DNA of 64,000 nt from SKVR01 sp046291875 (lineage in GTDB: Bacteria > Bacteroidota > Bacteroidia > Bacteroidales > UBA7960). Shown in pieces: positions 27,892-36,967 of this stretch. The position numbers and the translations under genes were made by a program. Where the stretch lies: assembly GCA_046291875.1 (NCBI GenBank), contig JBKBSF010000012.1, positions 62,001-126,000 on the forward strand, written 5' to 3'. The stretch's first letter is position 1; each line of letters starts with the position of its first letter. The notes below the pieces were generated by a model. It was not told where the DNA came from. It ran no database searches and saw nothing but the letters and a program-made list of their open reading frames with translations.

Positions 27892-29190
27892 GTGAAAAAA
27901 ATAGCTTTCCAAACCCTTGGGTGTAAACTGAATTTCAGTGAAACATCCTCCATCAGTCGTCAGTTTGGTGATGAAGGATTTGAGCAGGTTGCCTTCGATG
28001 CGCCTGCTGATATCTACGTGATAAATTCCTGTTCAGTAACCCGCAATGCCGAAAAGCGTTGTAAAACCCTGGTAAAACAAGCCCTCAGGAAGAATCCCCA
28101 GGCCCATGTAGCGGTTATCGGGTGTTTTTCTCAGATCAACCCCGAAGAGATCAAAGCCATTCCCGGAGTTGACATAGTGCTGGGGAATGCAGATAAATTC
28201 AACCTTTTTGAACATATCAGAACACTTCAATCCAACAGCCAGGGATCCCCCTCTGAGATTGATGTGGCGGTAGATGAACCCGATACATTCATCCCCAGCT
28301 TCTCAATGGACGATCGCACCCGCTCCTTTTTTAAAATCCAGGATGGTTGCGATTACTTTTGCTCCTATTGTACTATCCCTCTGGCCCGTGGACGCAGCCG
28401 CAGCAATACCATTGCACAAACCATAGAAACTGCCACCCGTATTGCTCAAACCAATATGAAGGAGATTGTGCTCTCCGGGGTAAACATCGGAGACTTTGGA
28501 AAAGAACATGGAGAGGATTTCCTTGGTTTTTTGCAGGAACTTATCAAGGTGGAAGGGATCAATCGTATCCGTATCTCATCGGTAGAGCCTGATTTGCTCT
28601 CAGACCAGATCATTGAACTGGTTGCTGCACAGCCTAAGCTTATGCCTCATTTTCATATTCCGTTGCAGGCTGGTTCGGATCAGGTACTCAAGGATATGGG
28701 GCGTCGCTACAATACAGCATTGTTTGCTTCAAGGGTAGCCAGAATAAAAGCCCTTATACCCCATGCCTGCATTGCTGCCGACCTGATTGTGGGTTTCCCA
28801 ACCGAAACCCACGAGTTGTTTCAGCAATCGTACGATTTTATCAGAAAGGCTGATGTATCGTATGTGCATGTTTTTACCTACAGCGAACGAGCCAATACAC
28901 GGGCGGTGAAATACCAGCAGCAGGTGCCTGTGCACGAAAGAAATCAGCGAAGTAAAATTATGCAACAACTTTCGGCTCATAAAAAGGATGTTTTTTATGA
29001 AGCCAACAAAGGTCATTGTTCTGAGGTGTTGTGGGAAAAGGAGAATATAAAGGGCTGGATGTATGGCTTTACAGAAAACTATATCAAAGCCAAACGACCC
29101 TTCGATGCCCAGCTCGTGAATACTACCCAAAAAATTGTATTGAACCATTGCGATAGCGATGGAGTTTATTTAGCAGATGACAAGGTTTAG
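27892..29190 (+). CDS. mtaB: tRNA t6A37 C2-methylthiotransferase MtaB
   Basis: 432 residues, radical SAM methylthiotransferase. The N-terminal UPF0004 domain begins KKIAFQTLGCKLNFSE, with three conserved Cys (in TLGCKLN, NSCSVT and VIGCFSQ) that bind the auxiliary [4Fe-4S] cluster. The radical SAM CxxxCxxC is CDYFCSYC. FQTLGCKLNFSE and the SCSVT pattern point to MtaB, which makes ms2t6A from t6A at tRNA position 37, and not MiaB or RimO. GTG start 27892, as no ATG precedes the conserved N-terminal strand. Confidence 0.92.
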   Translation: MKKIAFQTLGCKLNFSETSSISRQFGDEGFEQVAFDAPADIYVINSCSVTRNAEKRCKTLVKQALRKNPQAHVAVIGCFSQINPEEIKAIPGVDIVLGNADKFNLFEHIRTLQSNSQGSPSEIDVAVDEPDTFIPSFSMDDRTRSFFKIQDGCDYFCSYCTIPLARGRSRSNTIAQTIETATRIAQTNMKEIVLSGVNIGDFGKEHGEDFLGFLQELIKVEGINRIRISSVEPDLLSDQIIELVAAQPKLMPHFHIPLQAGSDQVLKDMGRRYNTALFASRVARIKALIPHACIAADLIVGFPTETHELFQQSYDFIRKADVSYVHVFTYSERANTRAVKYQQQVPVHERNQRSKIMQQLSAHKKDVFYEANKGHCSEVLWEKENIKGWMYGFTENYIKAKRPFDAQLVNTTQKIVLNHCDSDGVYLADDKV

Positions 29191-29250
29191 GTGGGTTGTG
29201 TTTAAAAGCTTGCATTAAGCATATTTGAATTAAAAGGAAAAAAGATAACC

Positions 29251-30048
29251 ATGATTATAGATTTACAGCAAACCTGTTTGCAGGTAAACGATATTGCACG
29301 CTCAACCGGAACCTTTATAAGGGGAGAAGTGGATCAGCTTCGCACCCAGGATGTGCTAAGCAAAGGAACCCACGATTATGTTACCTATGTTGATAAAACT
29401 GCCGAAGAGCAGCTGGTGCAACAGCTCAGGAAGCTTTTGCCGCAGTCAGGTTTTCTTACCGAAGAAAATACTGTGGCACGTGAGGATAAAGAGTGGATGT
29501 GGATCATTGATCCGCTGGATGGTACCACCAATTTTATTCATGGCCTTCCGTGCTTCAGCATTTCTATAGGGCTGATGCAGCACGGAGAGATGAAAATGGG
29601 GGTAGTGTATGAAGTAAACCTCGATGAATGCTTCTATTCCTGGGGCGATAATAAAGCATGGCTCAACGGAAAGCCCATCCGGGTGTCGGGCAGTGAGAAT
29701 TTGTCTCAAAGCCTTCTGGCCACAGGGTTTCCCTACCATGATTATTCACGAATGGAGAAGTATCTTGAGCTGCTCACCTGGTGCCTACACAATACCCATG
29801 GCGTAAGGCGGCTGGGAAGTGCTGCCGTTGATCTGGCATACGTGGCTTGTGGGAGATTCGATGCCTTTTTTGAGTACGCCCTTAACCCGTGGGATGTGGC
29901 GGCAGGTAGCTTCCTGGTGCAGCAAGCCGGAGGAAAAGTTACCGATTTCAACGGCAACGACAACTTTATCTTTGGCAAGGAGATCATCGCCACCAATGCC
30001 ATCATTTGCAAAGAATTTCTGGAAAGAGCCCGACAAGCCTTTGGGTAA
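29251..30048 (+). CDS. Inositol monophosphatase family protein (SuhB-like)
   Basis: 265 residues. Metal-binding motifs are intact: TEEN (Glu), WIIDPLDGTTNFIHGLP (the IMPase DPxDGTxNF signature) and LNPWDVAAGSFLVQQAGG (WDxAAG). The Li-sensitive Mg-dependent phosphatase family hydrolyses myo-inositol-1-phosphate and related sugar phosphates; the true substrate is uncertain. It is 60 bases after mtaB and 60 bases before the antiporter gene, all in the same direction, so a small operon is likely. Confidence 0.92.
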   Translation: MIIDLQQTCLQVNDIARSTGTFIRGEVDQLRTQDVLSKGTHDYVTYVDKTAEEQLVQQLRKLLPQSGFLTEENTVAREDKEWMWIIDPLDGTTNFIHGLPCFSISIGLMQHGEMKMGVVYEVNLDECFYSWGDNKAWLNGKPIRVSGSENLSQSLLATGFPYHDYSRMEKYLELLTWCLHNTHGVRRLGSAAVDLAYVACGRFDAFFEYALNPWDVAAGSFLVQQAGGKVTDFNGNDNFIFGKEIIATNAIICKEFLERARQAFG

Positions 30049-30108
30049 TAATTTGTATCTTTCTTGTAAAAAATATCAAAGAGGGTATTAACAAACAGTA
30101 CATTGGGA

Positions 30109-31749
30109 ATGGATACTTTTTCGGATAGCTTTTTAGAATTTGCCGCCATGCTGGGTGTGGCAGTTGGTGTGGGTTTTTTAGGCAGAATGCTCAAGCAACC
30201 CTTGATTGTTTCGTTCATTGCTGTGGGGTTAATTGTAGGCCCGTCGGGTCTGGATCTGCTCAGATCAGTTGAAAAGATACACCTGCTTTCCGAAATGGGT
30301 ATTGCTGTTTTGCTCTTTGTAGTAGGACTCAAACTGGATGTGAGCCTTATCCGCACCAGTGGTAAGGTAGCATTGGCCACCGGCCTGGGGCAGGTAATTT
30401 TTACATCTGTTTTCGGTTATTTTATTTGTCTGGGTCTGGGCTTTGAACAGGTTACCAGTATCTATATTGCAGTTGCTCTCACCTTTTCCAGTACCATTAT
30501 CATCGTAAAACTACTCTCCGATAAAAAAGAGATACAGTCGTTGCACGGCCAGATCTCCATTGGCTTTCTCATTGTGCAGGATATTGCTGTTATCATTGCC
30601 ATGATAGTGTTGTCTGCCATGGGCACTGCTTCCGACTACTCCCTCATGGAGGAAATTATCCTGGTGGTCATTAAAGGTATCGGACTGGTGATACTTACCA
30701 TACTGCTCATACGATATGTAATGACGCGTCTTACAGCTCTTATGGCACGCACACCAGAATTGCTGGTGTTGTTTGCTTTAAGCTGGGCCATTGCTTTGGC
30801 TGCTTTTAGCGATTTTCTGGGTTTCAGCAAAGAGGTAGGGGCATTTCTGGGAGGTATATCCCTCGCTTCAACCCCTTACCGTGAAGTGATTTCTGGCAGA
30901 TTGATCTCTCTGCGCGATTTTTTGTTGCTGTTCTTTTTTATTCATCTGGGCAGTCAACTGGATCTGTCGCTGGTAGGTCAGCAAATTGTTCCGGCTGCTA
31001 TTCTGTCCTTGTTTGTGCTTATCGGCAATCCGATCATTGTAATGATTATCCTCGGATTGATGGGGTACCGAAAAAGAACAGGTTTTCTGGCTGGACTCAA
31101 TGTGGCGCAGATTTCTGAGTTTTCTTTGATACTGGCAGCACTGGGCTTGTCGCTGGGTCAGATCAATGAAGAAACCCTCGGACTTATCACCCTGGTGGGG
31201 TTGCTTACCATTGGTATTTCCACCTACCTGATCATGTATTCGCACCAGATTTATGAATGGGTAGCCCCTGCGCTCAGGATATTTGAAAAGGAAACGCCTT
31301 ATCGTGAAATTGGCGATGAAAAGGTTGTGGCGGAGTATTATGACGTAATTATTTTCGGGCTTGGTATGTACGGCAACAACATTGCCAAGAGCCTTGAGGA
31401 AAAGGGTTTTAAGGTTTTTGGGGTAGACTTTGATCCCAGGGCCGTAAAACGCTGGAACCGCAAAGGACGTGCGGCTCAGTATGGAGATGCCGACGACCCG
31501 GAACTGATGGAGATCCTCCCCGGAAATTCGCAGTGCGTTATCTCTACCCTGCCCGACAAGCAGATTAATCTGGCACTGATCAAGTACCTGCGGAATGTTG
31601 ATTATAAGGGGAAGATTGCCGTAACTTCTTATTATGGCCGAACAGCCAAGGAGCTTGAACTGGCCGGTGCCGACCTGGTTCTTTTACCCTTTGTGGATGC
31701 TTCTGAGAATATCGTGGATAAATTGAAATCCCTCAAAAAAAGAGAATAA
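30109..31749 (+). CDS. CPA2 cation:proton antiporter with TrkA-N (NAD-binding) domain, KefB/YbaL-like
   Basis: 546 residues. About twelve membrane helices occupy residues 8-385, with the CPA2 patterns FSSTIIIVKLL and GFLIVQDIAVI (the Q/D-D site). A cytoplasmic RCK/TrkA-N Rossmann domain follows (about 410-530): DVIIFGLGMYGNNIAKSLEEKG (GxGxxG), with the acidic FGVDFDP after it. It exchanges K+ or Na+ for H+, gated by nucleotide binding to the RCK domain. ATG 30109 is taken over the TTG two codons upstream. It may be co-transcribed with mtaB and the phosphatase gene. Confidence 0.9.
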   Translation: MDTFSDSFLEFAAMLGVAVGVGFLGRMLKQPLIVSFIAVGLIVGPSGLDLLRSVEKIHLLSEMGIAVLLFVVGLKLDVSLIRTSGKVALATGLGQVIFTSVFGYFICLGLGFEQVTSIYIAVALTFSSTIIIVKLLSDKKEIQSLHGQISIGFLIVQDIAVIIAMIVLSAMGTASDYSLMEEIILVVIKGIGLVILTILLIRYVMTRLTALMARTPELLVLFALSWAIALAAFSDFLGFSKEVGAFLGGISLASTPYREVISGRLISLRDFLLLFFFIHLGSQLDLSLVGQQIVPAAILSLFVLIGNPIIVMIILGLMGYRKRTGFLAGLNVAQISEFSLILAALGLSLGQINEETLGLITLVGLLTIGISTYLIMYSHQIYEWVAPALRIFEKETPYREIGDEKVVAEYYDVIIFGLGMYGNNIAKSLEEKGFKVFGVDFDPRAVKRWNRKGRAAQYGDADDPELMEILPGNSQCVISTLPDKQINLALIKYLRNVDYKGKIAVTSYYGRTAKELELAGADLVLLPFVDASENIVDKLKSLKKRE

Positions 31750-31806
31750 GGGTGTTCAGTGAGATCCGGATTTCGCCTGTTTGATTCCTTTTTTGCGTCA
31801 ACTCTT

Positions 31807-32886
31807 TTACTTTAAATATCGTCTCAGATCAACTTCTCTCAGTAGTGGTTTCTGGTAAAAAATATGCTCAAACAGATGCAACGACATCCATGGTGCAAGC
31901 ATATACCCCTTGGATCCTAACCCATTGAATACATACAATCCCCTTTTGTCAGGATGCTCTCCCAGAAGCGGACGGCGGTCGGGCACCGTAGGGCGGAAAC
32001 CAAACAATCGTTGTTTTACTTCCATATGGGCAGGAGAGAAGGAGGGAACGATCATCTCAGCGGCTTTTGCAAGCAGCTGACTTTCTGCTTCCGGGGTTGT
32101 ACCTTCCTGAAGGGTGTGCTCCCATGTGGCACCCACCTTGAAGGATTTACTGCCTTGCGGAAGTACAAAAGCATTGCCTGACAGGGCAAACTCCTGGCTT
32201 AACTGTGTAGTGCTGACCTCCATAAGCTGGCCTTTGAGAGGCCTCACGGGAAGCCCCTGAAGCCATGGGTTTTGTGCCGATTGCGTTCCCTGGCAAAAAA
32301 CTAGTCTTCTGAAGGTTTTCCCCTCATAGGTCCATTGGTTTGACTGCAGGTGTATTTGATGAGGATCGCATATGGTTTCAATCAGCAACATCTTTTCTTT
32401 GAAAAATCTGCGGGCGGCCTTCAGAAAGGCTTCCACATCAATGCGTGCTGCCCCTTTGATCCAGGCACCCCCCATGGGAGCATGAACGCCCACAGGGGCA
32501 ACCACAGTGGCTGGCGCCATATAGTTTTGAGCATTCTCAAGGGTTCTGCGCTGGTTCCACAGGGCTGGCTGTGCAGGCTGATTGAAAACCCTGAAGAGCG
32601 AAACCGGGTAATAGAACTTCTCTTTCAGAAGTTTCTCCAGGTAATGATAAAATACTTCGGCTTCCGGTAAAAGAGTTTCGGCCATCCACGAAAGTCCAAA
32701 ATGCTTAACCACCACTGGATTGATCAACCCTGACGCCACTGCCGAAGAGGTTTTTCCTGCACCTTTGTCCATGATCAGGAAAGGCTTGTTGGCTTGCCAC
32801 AGCCTGAAGGCAAGTAAAGTACCTGCCACACCCTGACCGACAATCAGAGTAGTGTCGGGTGGTGTTTGTGAAATCGGGATTGTCAT
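31807..32886 (-). CDS. FAD-dependent oxidoreductase (DAO/glycine-oxidase fold)
   Basis: 359 residues. The N-terminal Rossmann motif LIVGQGVAGTLLAFRLW and the acidic FLIMDKG end bind the ADP part of FAD. FRPTVPDRRPLLGEHP and LYVFNGLGSKGYMLAP are the C-terminal DAO family signature. Members oxidise amino acids or amines, or belong to tRNA-modification (MnmC-like) enzymes; the substrate cannot be set from the motifs. Soluble, no signal peptide. It is co-directional with, and 51 bases downstream of, the msrA gene. Confidence 0.85.
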   Translation of the reverse strand: MTIPISQTPPDTTLIVGQGVAGTLLAFRLWQANKPFLIMDKGAGKTSSAVASGLINPVVVKHFGLSWMAETLLPEAEVFYHYLEKLLKEKFYYPVSLFRVFNQPAQPALWNQRRTLENAQNYMAPATVVAPVGVHAPMGGAWIKGAARIDVEAFLKAARRFFKEKMLLIETICDPHQIHLQSNQWTYEGKTFRRLVFCQGTQSAQNPWLQGLPVRPLKGQLMEVSTTQLSQEFALSGNAFVLPQGSKSFKVGATWEHTLQEGTTPEAESQLLAKAAEMIVPSFSPAHMEVKQRLFGFRPTVPDRRPLLGEHPDKRGLYVFNGLGSKGYMLAPWMSLHLFEHIFYQKPLLREVDLRRYLK

Positions 32887-32937
32887 ATTATTTATTTCGC
32901 CATCAGACCGAACTCCAATGCTGCCAACATGAAGTGC

Positions 32938-33576
32938 CTACTGGAGTTTTTCTTTGAAGAGTGATCTCAGCTTTGCCAGTTTGGGGCTGATCACAAAGGA
33001 GCAATAGGGTTGATTGGGGTTGTTTTTATAGTAATTCTGATGGTAGTCCTCGGCTACATAAAATACCTGTAAGGGCGATATCTCCGTAACCAGTGGGTTG
33101 GGCCACAGGTCGGAAGCATCAATCTCGGCAAATACTTCACGAGCAGTTTTCTCCTGTTGCTCATCGTGATAAAAAATCACAGAGCGGTACTGGGTGCCCA
33201 CATCGGCACCCTGTCTGTTGAGGGTGGTCGGATCGTGCAAATGGAAGAAAATGGTAAGGATGTCCCTGAAGGAGATCACCTCAGGGTCGAAGCCCAGTTG
33301 TACTACTTCTGCATGACCGGAAAGGCCGGAGGTAACTTCCCGATAGGTGGGGTTTGCAATCTTTCCTCCACTGTAACCGCTGGTGGCAGAATGTATGCCT
33401 CTCAGCTCCATAAAAATGGCTTCAATGCACCAGAAACAACCGCCACCCAGTGTGGCATATTCAAGATTTGGATTGGAGTTTTGCATGGTTTGAAGATTAT
33501 TTGTAGCTGCATTTTGGCATGAACTATTGCCCAGCAGCATGACGAAAACTAAAGGGAGAATTAGGGTTTTATTCAT
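32938..33576 (-). CDS. msrA: Peptide-methionine (S)-S-oxide reductase, lipoprotein form
   Basis: 212 residues. The catalytic GGCFWCIEAIFMELRG lies near residue 50, followed by the MsrA segments SGYSGG, PTYREV, HAEVVQLGFDP, HDPTTLNRQGADVGTQYRSVIF and DYHQNYY. MNKTLILPLVFVMLLGNSSC ends in a lipobox, so the enzyme should be anchored in the envelope and repair oxidised methionine in periplasmic proteins. The frame is open about 38 codons upstream, but this start gives the lipoprotein signal. No MsrB domain is fused. It is divergent from the membrane protein gene. Confidence 0.93.
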   Translation of the reverse strand: MNKTLILPLVFVMLLGNSSCQNAATNNLQTMQNSNPNLEYATLGGGCFWCIEAIFMELRGIHSATSGYSGGKIANPTYREVTSGLSGHAEVVQLGFDPEVISFRDILTIFFHLHDPTTLNRQGADVGTQYRSVIFYHDEQQEKTAREVFAEIDASDLWPNPLVTEISPLQVFYVAEDYHQNYYKNNPNQPYCSFVISPKLAKLRSLFKEKLQ

Positions 33577-33648
33577 GTTTTTTATCCTCCTAACAGTCTT
33601 CATGGCCGAAAGTTCATGACTTTGAAACCAATTTCCGCCCATTACCTC

Positions 33649-33656
33649 TATCTTTG
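33649..33656 (+). promoter_or_regulatory. -7 box of the membrane-protein gene
   Basis: Perfect TATCTTTG. The nearest TTTG (33621-33624) is 24 bases upstream, a little far. Leader would be about 26 bases. Confidence 0.5.
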
Positions 33657-33688
33657 TACTGCTATGCCTGTAATTCAATTGATTTGAC

Positions 33689-34987
33689 ATGGAGATTTTA
33701 CTCAGCCTCTTTTACTTTCTGGTTTTTTGCTATGTTTTGGCCAGGGTGCCGTTTTTTAAAAACATTCCGGGTTTATCCCTGCAATGGCTGCTGGTGTTTT
33801 TTGGGCTTAAAGTGTTGGCTGGCTTTGCCATGATTGCCATTTATACTCACATTTATGAGCTGGAGATTGCCGACTTCCATAAGTACTTTTCCGATGGCAT
33901 GATCATGTACCGGGCTTTGTGGGAGAATCCACTCGATTATCTGAGAATGGTAACAGGTATTGATTCTGCAGCCGGGCATCTGCACCAGTATTATGATCAG
34001 ATGGGTTTTTGGTTCAGGCCCTGGGAGTCGCCGGTGTATAACGACAACCGGTTGGTGATTCGTTTCAATGCGTTGGTTGGGCTTTTTTCACTGGGTCATC
34101 TGGGAGTTCACAATATATTCATCAATTTCATGTCGCTATCGGGCCTGGTGGCCTTGTACCGTTTCGTTGTGCGCCATAGCGATCCCTCCCGTATTGCCTG
34201 GCTAACATGGGGTTTTTTCCTGTTTCCTTCGCTACTGTTCTGGGGTTCGGGAATTCTGAAAGAAGGCATTTTGTTGTTTGCCATGGGTTGGTGGACTTTC
34301 CTTTTGGATGGTTTTGTGCAACAACGCAAAATAAGATTTCTCCCTTTGAGTGCTTTTATATTGCTGTCCCTGGTTCTGGTTTTGTTAAAACCTTATACTA
34401 TGCTTTTCTGGGTGCCGTGCCTTTTTGCTTTTTACTGGGCAGGCCATCGGCCCCTGACTGCAATATTACTTAGATATGCCCTGGTACTGTTGGGTTGTGT
34501 GGGGTTTACACTGGTTATGGGTTGGTTTTTCCCTTCCTATGATCTCCCCACTATCATTGCCCGTAAACAAAATGATTTTGTCAATTTATCTCTTACGCTT
34601 GAAGCGGGTAGTATTATACATGCCAGGCATCTTGAGGTGGGTTTCTGGCCTTTTGTGCGTGAGTTCTTTATGGGGCTGGTATATGCTTTGTTCCGGCCTC
34701 ACCCCCTTGAGGTTTATTCACCTCTGGTACTGATGGCAGTTCTTGAGAATCTGCTGATATGGTTGCTGATAATATGGGCAGCAATACGCTTTACGCGAGT
34801 AAAGTTCGACTCTCTGGCAATCATAGTCTTGAGCCTTGTATTTGCTTTGTTGCTGATGGGTTTTGTTGGAATGGTAACACCTGTGCATGGAGGTATCGTT
34901 CGATACAAGATCCCTGCCTTACCCTTTCTTTGGGTTGCATGGGTGCATCTGGCCCAATTGCCCCAAAAGATGAAAATTAAACTATAA
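33689..34987 (+). CDS. Polytopic membrane protein of unknown function
   Basis: 432 residues with about ten hydrophobic helices spread over the full length. A long polar loop (about 55-110, FHKYFSDGMIMYRALWENP) follows TM2. Such D/H-rich first loops occur in glycosyltransferase-C and O-antigen-polymerase-like membrane proteins, and RPWESPVYNDNRLVIRFNAL fits that pattern. No catalytic motif is certain, so I do not name a function. It starts just after the divergent msrA and may share a transcript with the SDR gene downstream, although the SDR gene has its own -7 box. Confidence 0.75.
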   Translation: MEILLSLFYFLVFCYVLARVPFFKNIPGLSLQWLLVFFGLKVLAGFAMIAIYTHIYELEIADFHKYFSDGMIMYRALWENPLDYLRMVTGIDSAAGHLHQYYDQMGFWFRPWESPVYNDNRLVIRFNALVGLFSLGHLGVHNIFINFMSLSGLVALYRFVVRHSDPSRIAWLTWGFFLFPSLLFWGSGILKEGILLFAMGWWTFLLDGFVQQRKIRFLPLSAFILLSLVLVLLKPYTMLFWVPCLFAFYWAGHRPLTAILLRYALVLLGCVGFTLVMGWFFPSYDLPTIIARKQNDFVNLSLTLEAGSIIHARHLEVGFWPFVREFFMGLVYALFRPHPLEVYSPLVLMAVLENLLIWLLIIWAAIRFTRVKFDSLAIIVLSLVFALLLMGFVGMVTPVHGGIVRYKIPALPFLWVAWVHLAQLPQKMKIKL

Positions 34988-35087
34988 ACCACCATAACCC
35001 TGCGGCCATTTCTTCGTAAACCCCTTTGCACTTCTCTTGAGCAAGGTGCGAAGAAAGAACAGAGCTTCTCCGTGTTTTTGCGGGAAA

Positions 35088-35095
35088 TATCTTTG
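35088..35095 (+). promoter_or_regulatory. -7 box of the SDR gene
   Basis: Perfect TATCTTTG, about 70 bases before the start codon. No convincing -33 TTTG at the right distance. An AGGAGGT run at 35114-35120 lies in the leader but about 45 bases from the start codon. Confidence 0.45.
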
Positions 35096-35165
35096 CCCAA
35101 CAGCCTCAATGATAGGAGGTAGAAGACAAACTGGATGAATTTTGAATGATCAACATAAGTTTTTC

Positions 35166-35933
35166 ATGGAAAGAAAAGTTGTATTGATAACCGGTGCCAG
35201 CAGTGGCATTGGATTTTCCTGCGCAAAGGCTTTTGCTGCAGCAGGGTTTGATCTTATTCTTAATGCGCGCAGGGCCGAGAGAATTGAGCAATTGGCAGGC
35301 GAACTTGCTGAGCAATGGGGGGTTGAATGTTTGCCTATGGTCTTTGATGTGAGAGATCGTGAGGCTGTTTTTAACCTACTCTCTAAACTGGAGGGAAAAT
35401 GGAGAAAAATCGATGTGCTTGTTAACAATGCGGGGTTGGCCCTGGGCCTGTCTGATATTCAGGATGGAGATCTGGATGACTGGGACCAGATGATCGACAC
35501 CAACGTAAAGGGTTTGTTGTATGTGAGCAAAGCAGTAATGCCGCTCATGATAGAGCAAGGGCAAGGGCAAATTATTAACATTGGTAGTATTGCCGGCAGA
35601 GAAACCTACCCCAAAGGCAATGTATATTGTGCAACCAAACATGCGGTAGACAGCCTGACCAAAGCCATGCGCATGGATCTGCTGCCACATGGTATCAGGG
35701 TGAGCCAGGTAAGCCCGGGAGCTGCACAAACAGAATTTTCGGAAGTGCGGTTTAAGGGCGATACCCAACGGGCAGAAAAGGTGTACGAAGGGTTTAAGCC
35801 TCTCACAGGTGATGATATTGCCCATTGTGTTCTGTTTTGCGCAACACTGCCTGCCCACGTTACTGTCAATGATATGCTCGTAATGCCTTCAGCACAGGCC
35901 AGTGCAGGATTGATACATCGAACCTTGTCCTGA
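35166..35933 (+). CDS. SDR-family NAD(P)-dependent oxidoreductase (YdfG-like)
   Basis: 255 residues. MERKVVLITGASSGIGFSCAKAFA carries the cofactor loop, with RRAERIEQL (Arg residues suit NADPH). VNNAGLALG, INIGSIAGRETY (catalytic Ser) and YCATKHAVDSLTKAMR (Tyr/Lys) follow. KVSPGAAQTEFSEVRFKGD-type C-terminal residues resemble E. coli YdfG (3-hydroxy acid dehydrogenase), which acts on L-allo-threonine, serine and 3-hydroxypropionate. ATG 35166 is chosen over a TTG eight codons upstream because it directly precedes the first strand. Confidence 0.87.
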   Translation: MERKVVLITGASSGIGFSCAKAFAAAGFDLILNARRAERIEQLAGELAEQWGVECLPMVFDVRDREAVFNLLSKLEGKWRKIDVLVNNAGLALGLSDIQDGDLDDWDQMIDTNVKGLLYVSKAVMPLMIEQGQGQIINIGSIAGRETYPKGNVYCATKHAVDSLTKAMRMDLLPHGIRVSQVSPGAAQTEFSEVRFKGDTQRAEKVYEGFKPLTGDDIAHCVLFCATLPAHVTVNDMLVMPSAQASAGLIHRTLS

Positions 35934-35963
35934 TGCGGGTGCTTCTGAATACAGGTAGCATTT

Positions 35964-36005
35964 TTTATTTGTATTTTCAAGAAAGTTGTTGTTTATTTGT
36001 ATTTT
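35964..36005. repeat. 14-bp direct repeat upstream of the response regulator gene
   Basis: TTTATTTGTATTTT occurs at 35964-35977 and again at 35992-36005, 28 bases apart, 80 to 120 bases before the start codon. The spacing is a near-whole number of helical turns, so a paired regulator site is possible; it may also be chance in AT-rich DNA. Confidence 0.5.
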
Positions 36006-36084
36006 AGCGCATGATATCCCGAGTTGAGGGGGGCTTCAAAGAAAATTACCACTCACCATTATTTACTATCTAATAAAAAGGCCA

Positions 36085-36735
36085 ATGGCACATGTAATAC
36101 AAGTAATTATTGTGGACGACCACAAGCTGGTAACTGATTGTATAAGCCTTTTTTTGAAGGGTGCCCGCAACATTGAGGTGGTGGGAGTTTCGCACAGTGG
36201 CAAAGAGGCACTGGCAATGCTGAAAAAAGTTACCCCCGAGGTCATACTTCTGGATATCAGTATGCCCGAGATGTCTGGGATTCAATTGACAGAAACCATC
36301 AAGAAGAAATTCCCTGAGATTAAAATTCTGATCTTGTCGATGCACTCCGACTACAATAATATTTCGGATGCCATTGATGCAGGTGCTGATGGCTATGTGC
36401 CCAAAGATGTATCTTCAGAAGAACTGGTTGAGGCCATTGAAACAGTATCGAAGGGTAAAAACTATTTCCATTCCACCATTTCTGAAGAGATTGTAAAGAA
36501 CTATGCCACCAAGCGGCAGAACAGTAACAATATTCTTCCGCAGCTTACCAAGCGCGAACTGGAGGTGCTGCAGCTGTTTGCCGAGGGTTACAACAACTCC
36601 GAGATAGCAGAGAAACTCTTTTTAAGTGTCCGTACCATTGAGTCGCATAAGAACCATATTCTGCAAAAGACCAATATGAAAAACTCAGTAGAATTGATCA
36701 AGTTCGCAATAAAAAACAAGATCATAGAGATCTGA
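36085..36735 (+). CDS. NarL/FixJ-family response regulator
   Basis: 216 residues. Receiver domain (about 5-122): acidic pair in VDDHKLV, phospho-acceptor Asp57 in ILLDISMP, Ser in ILSMHSD and Lys in VPKDVSS. LuxR-type HTH (about 148-210): LTKRELEVLQLFAEGYNNSEIAEKLF, SVRTIESHKNHIL. A complete DNA-binding response regulator. No kinase is adjacent in the same operon; the closest is the PAS histidine kinase on the opposite strand 0.7 kb away. A terminator follows. Confidence 0.93.
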   Translation: MAHVIQVIIVDDHKLVTDCISLFLKGARNIEVVGVSHSGKEALAMLKKVTPEVILLDISMPEMSGIQLTETIKKKFPEIKILILSMHSDYNNISDAIDAGADGYVPKDVSSEELVEAIETVSKGKNYFHSTISEEIVKNYATKRQNSNNILPQLTKRELEVLQLFAEGYNNSEIAEKLFLSVRTIESHKNHILQKTNMKNSVELIKFAIKNKIIEI

Positions 36736-36785
36736 CCCCCGATGGGTTTTTCACCCATCCTGGTTCGGTTTTTAAATATTATTAG

Positions 36786-36813
36786 AAAGATACTCCCTGT
36801 GGAGTATCTTTTT
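36786..36813 (+). terminator. Rho-independent terminator after the response regulator gene
   Basis: Stem AAAGATACTCC / GGAGTATCTTT (11 bp, perfect) with CTGT tetraloop, running into T7. Confidence 0.9.
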
Positions 36814-36967
36814 TTGTGGGCTTTTGGCAACCTATGGCAAGATTTATGCAATGGATTGCAGTGTTTTTATCCTGTAAAATTTCCGTAAAACACGATATTG
36901 AATCACGTAGTTTCACTGTTGGCTATCTTTCTGCCCTACAGTAAATTTGACTAAAATTAATACGAAT

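Noticed and set aside
30088..30094. TTAACAA half-site before the antiporter gene as a Rex site
   Set aside because: The partner half at the right spacing is CAAAGAG, which does not match.
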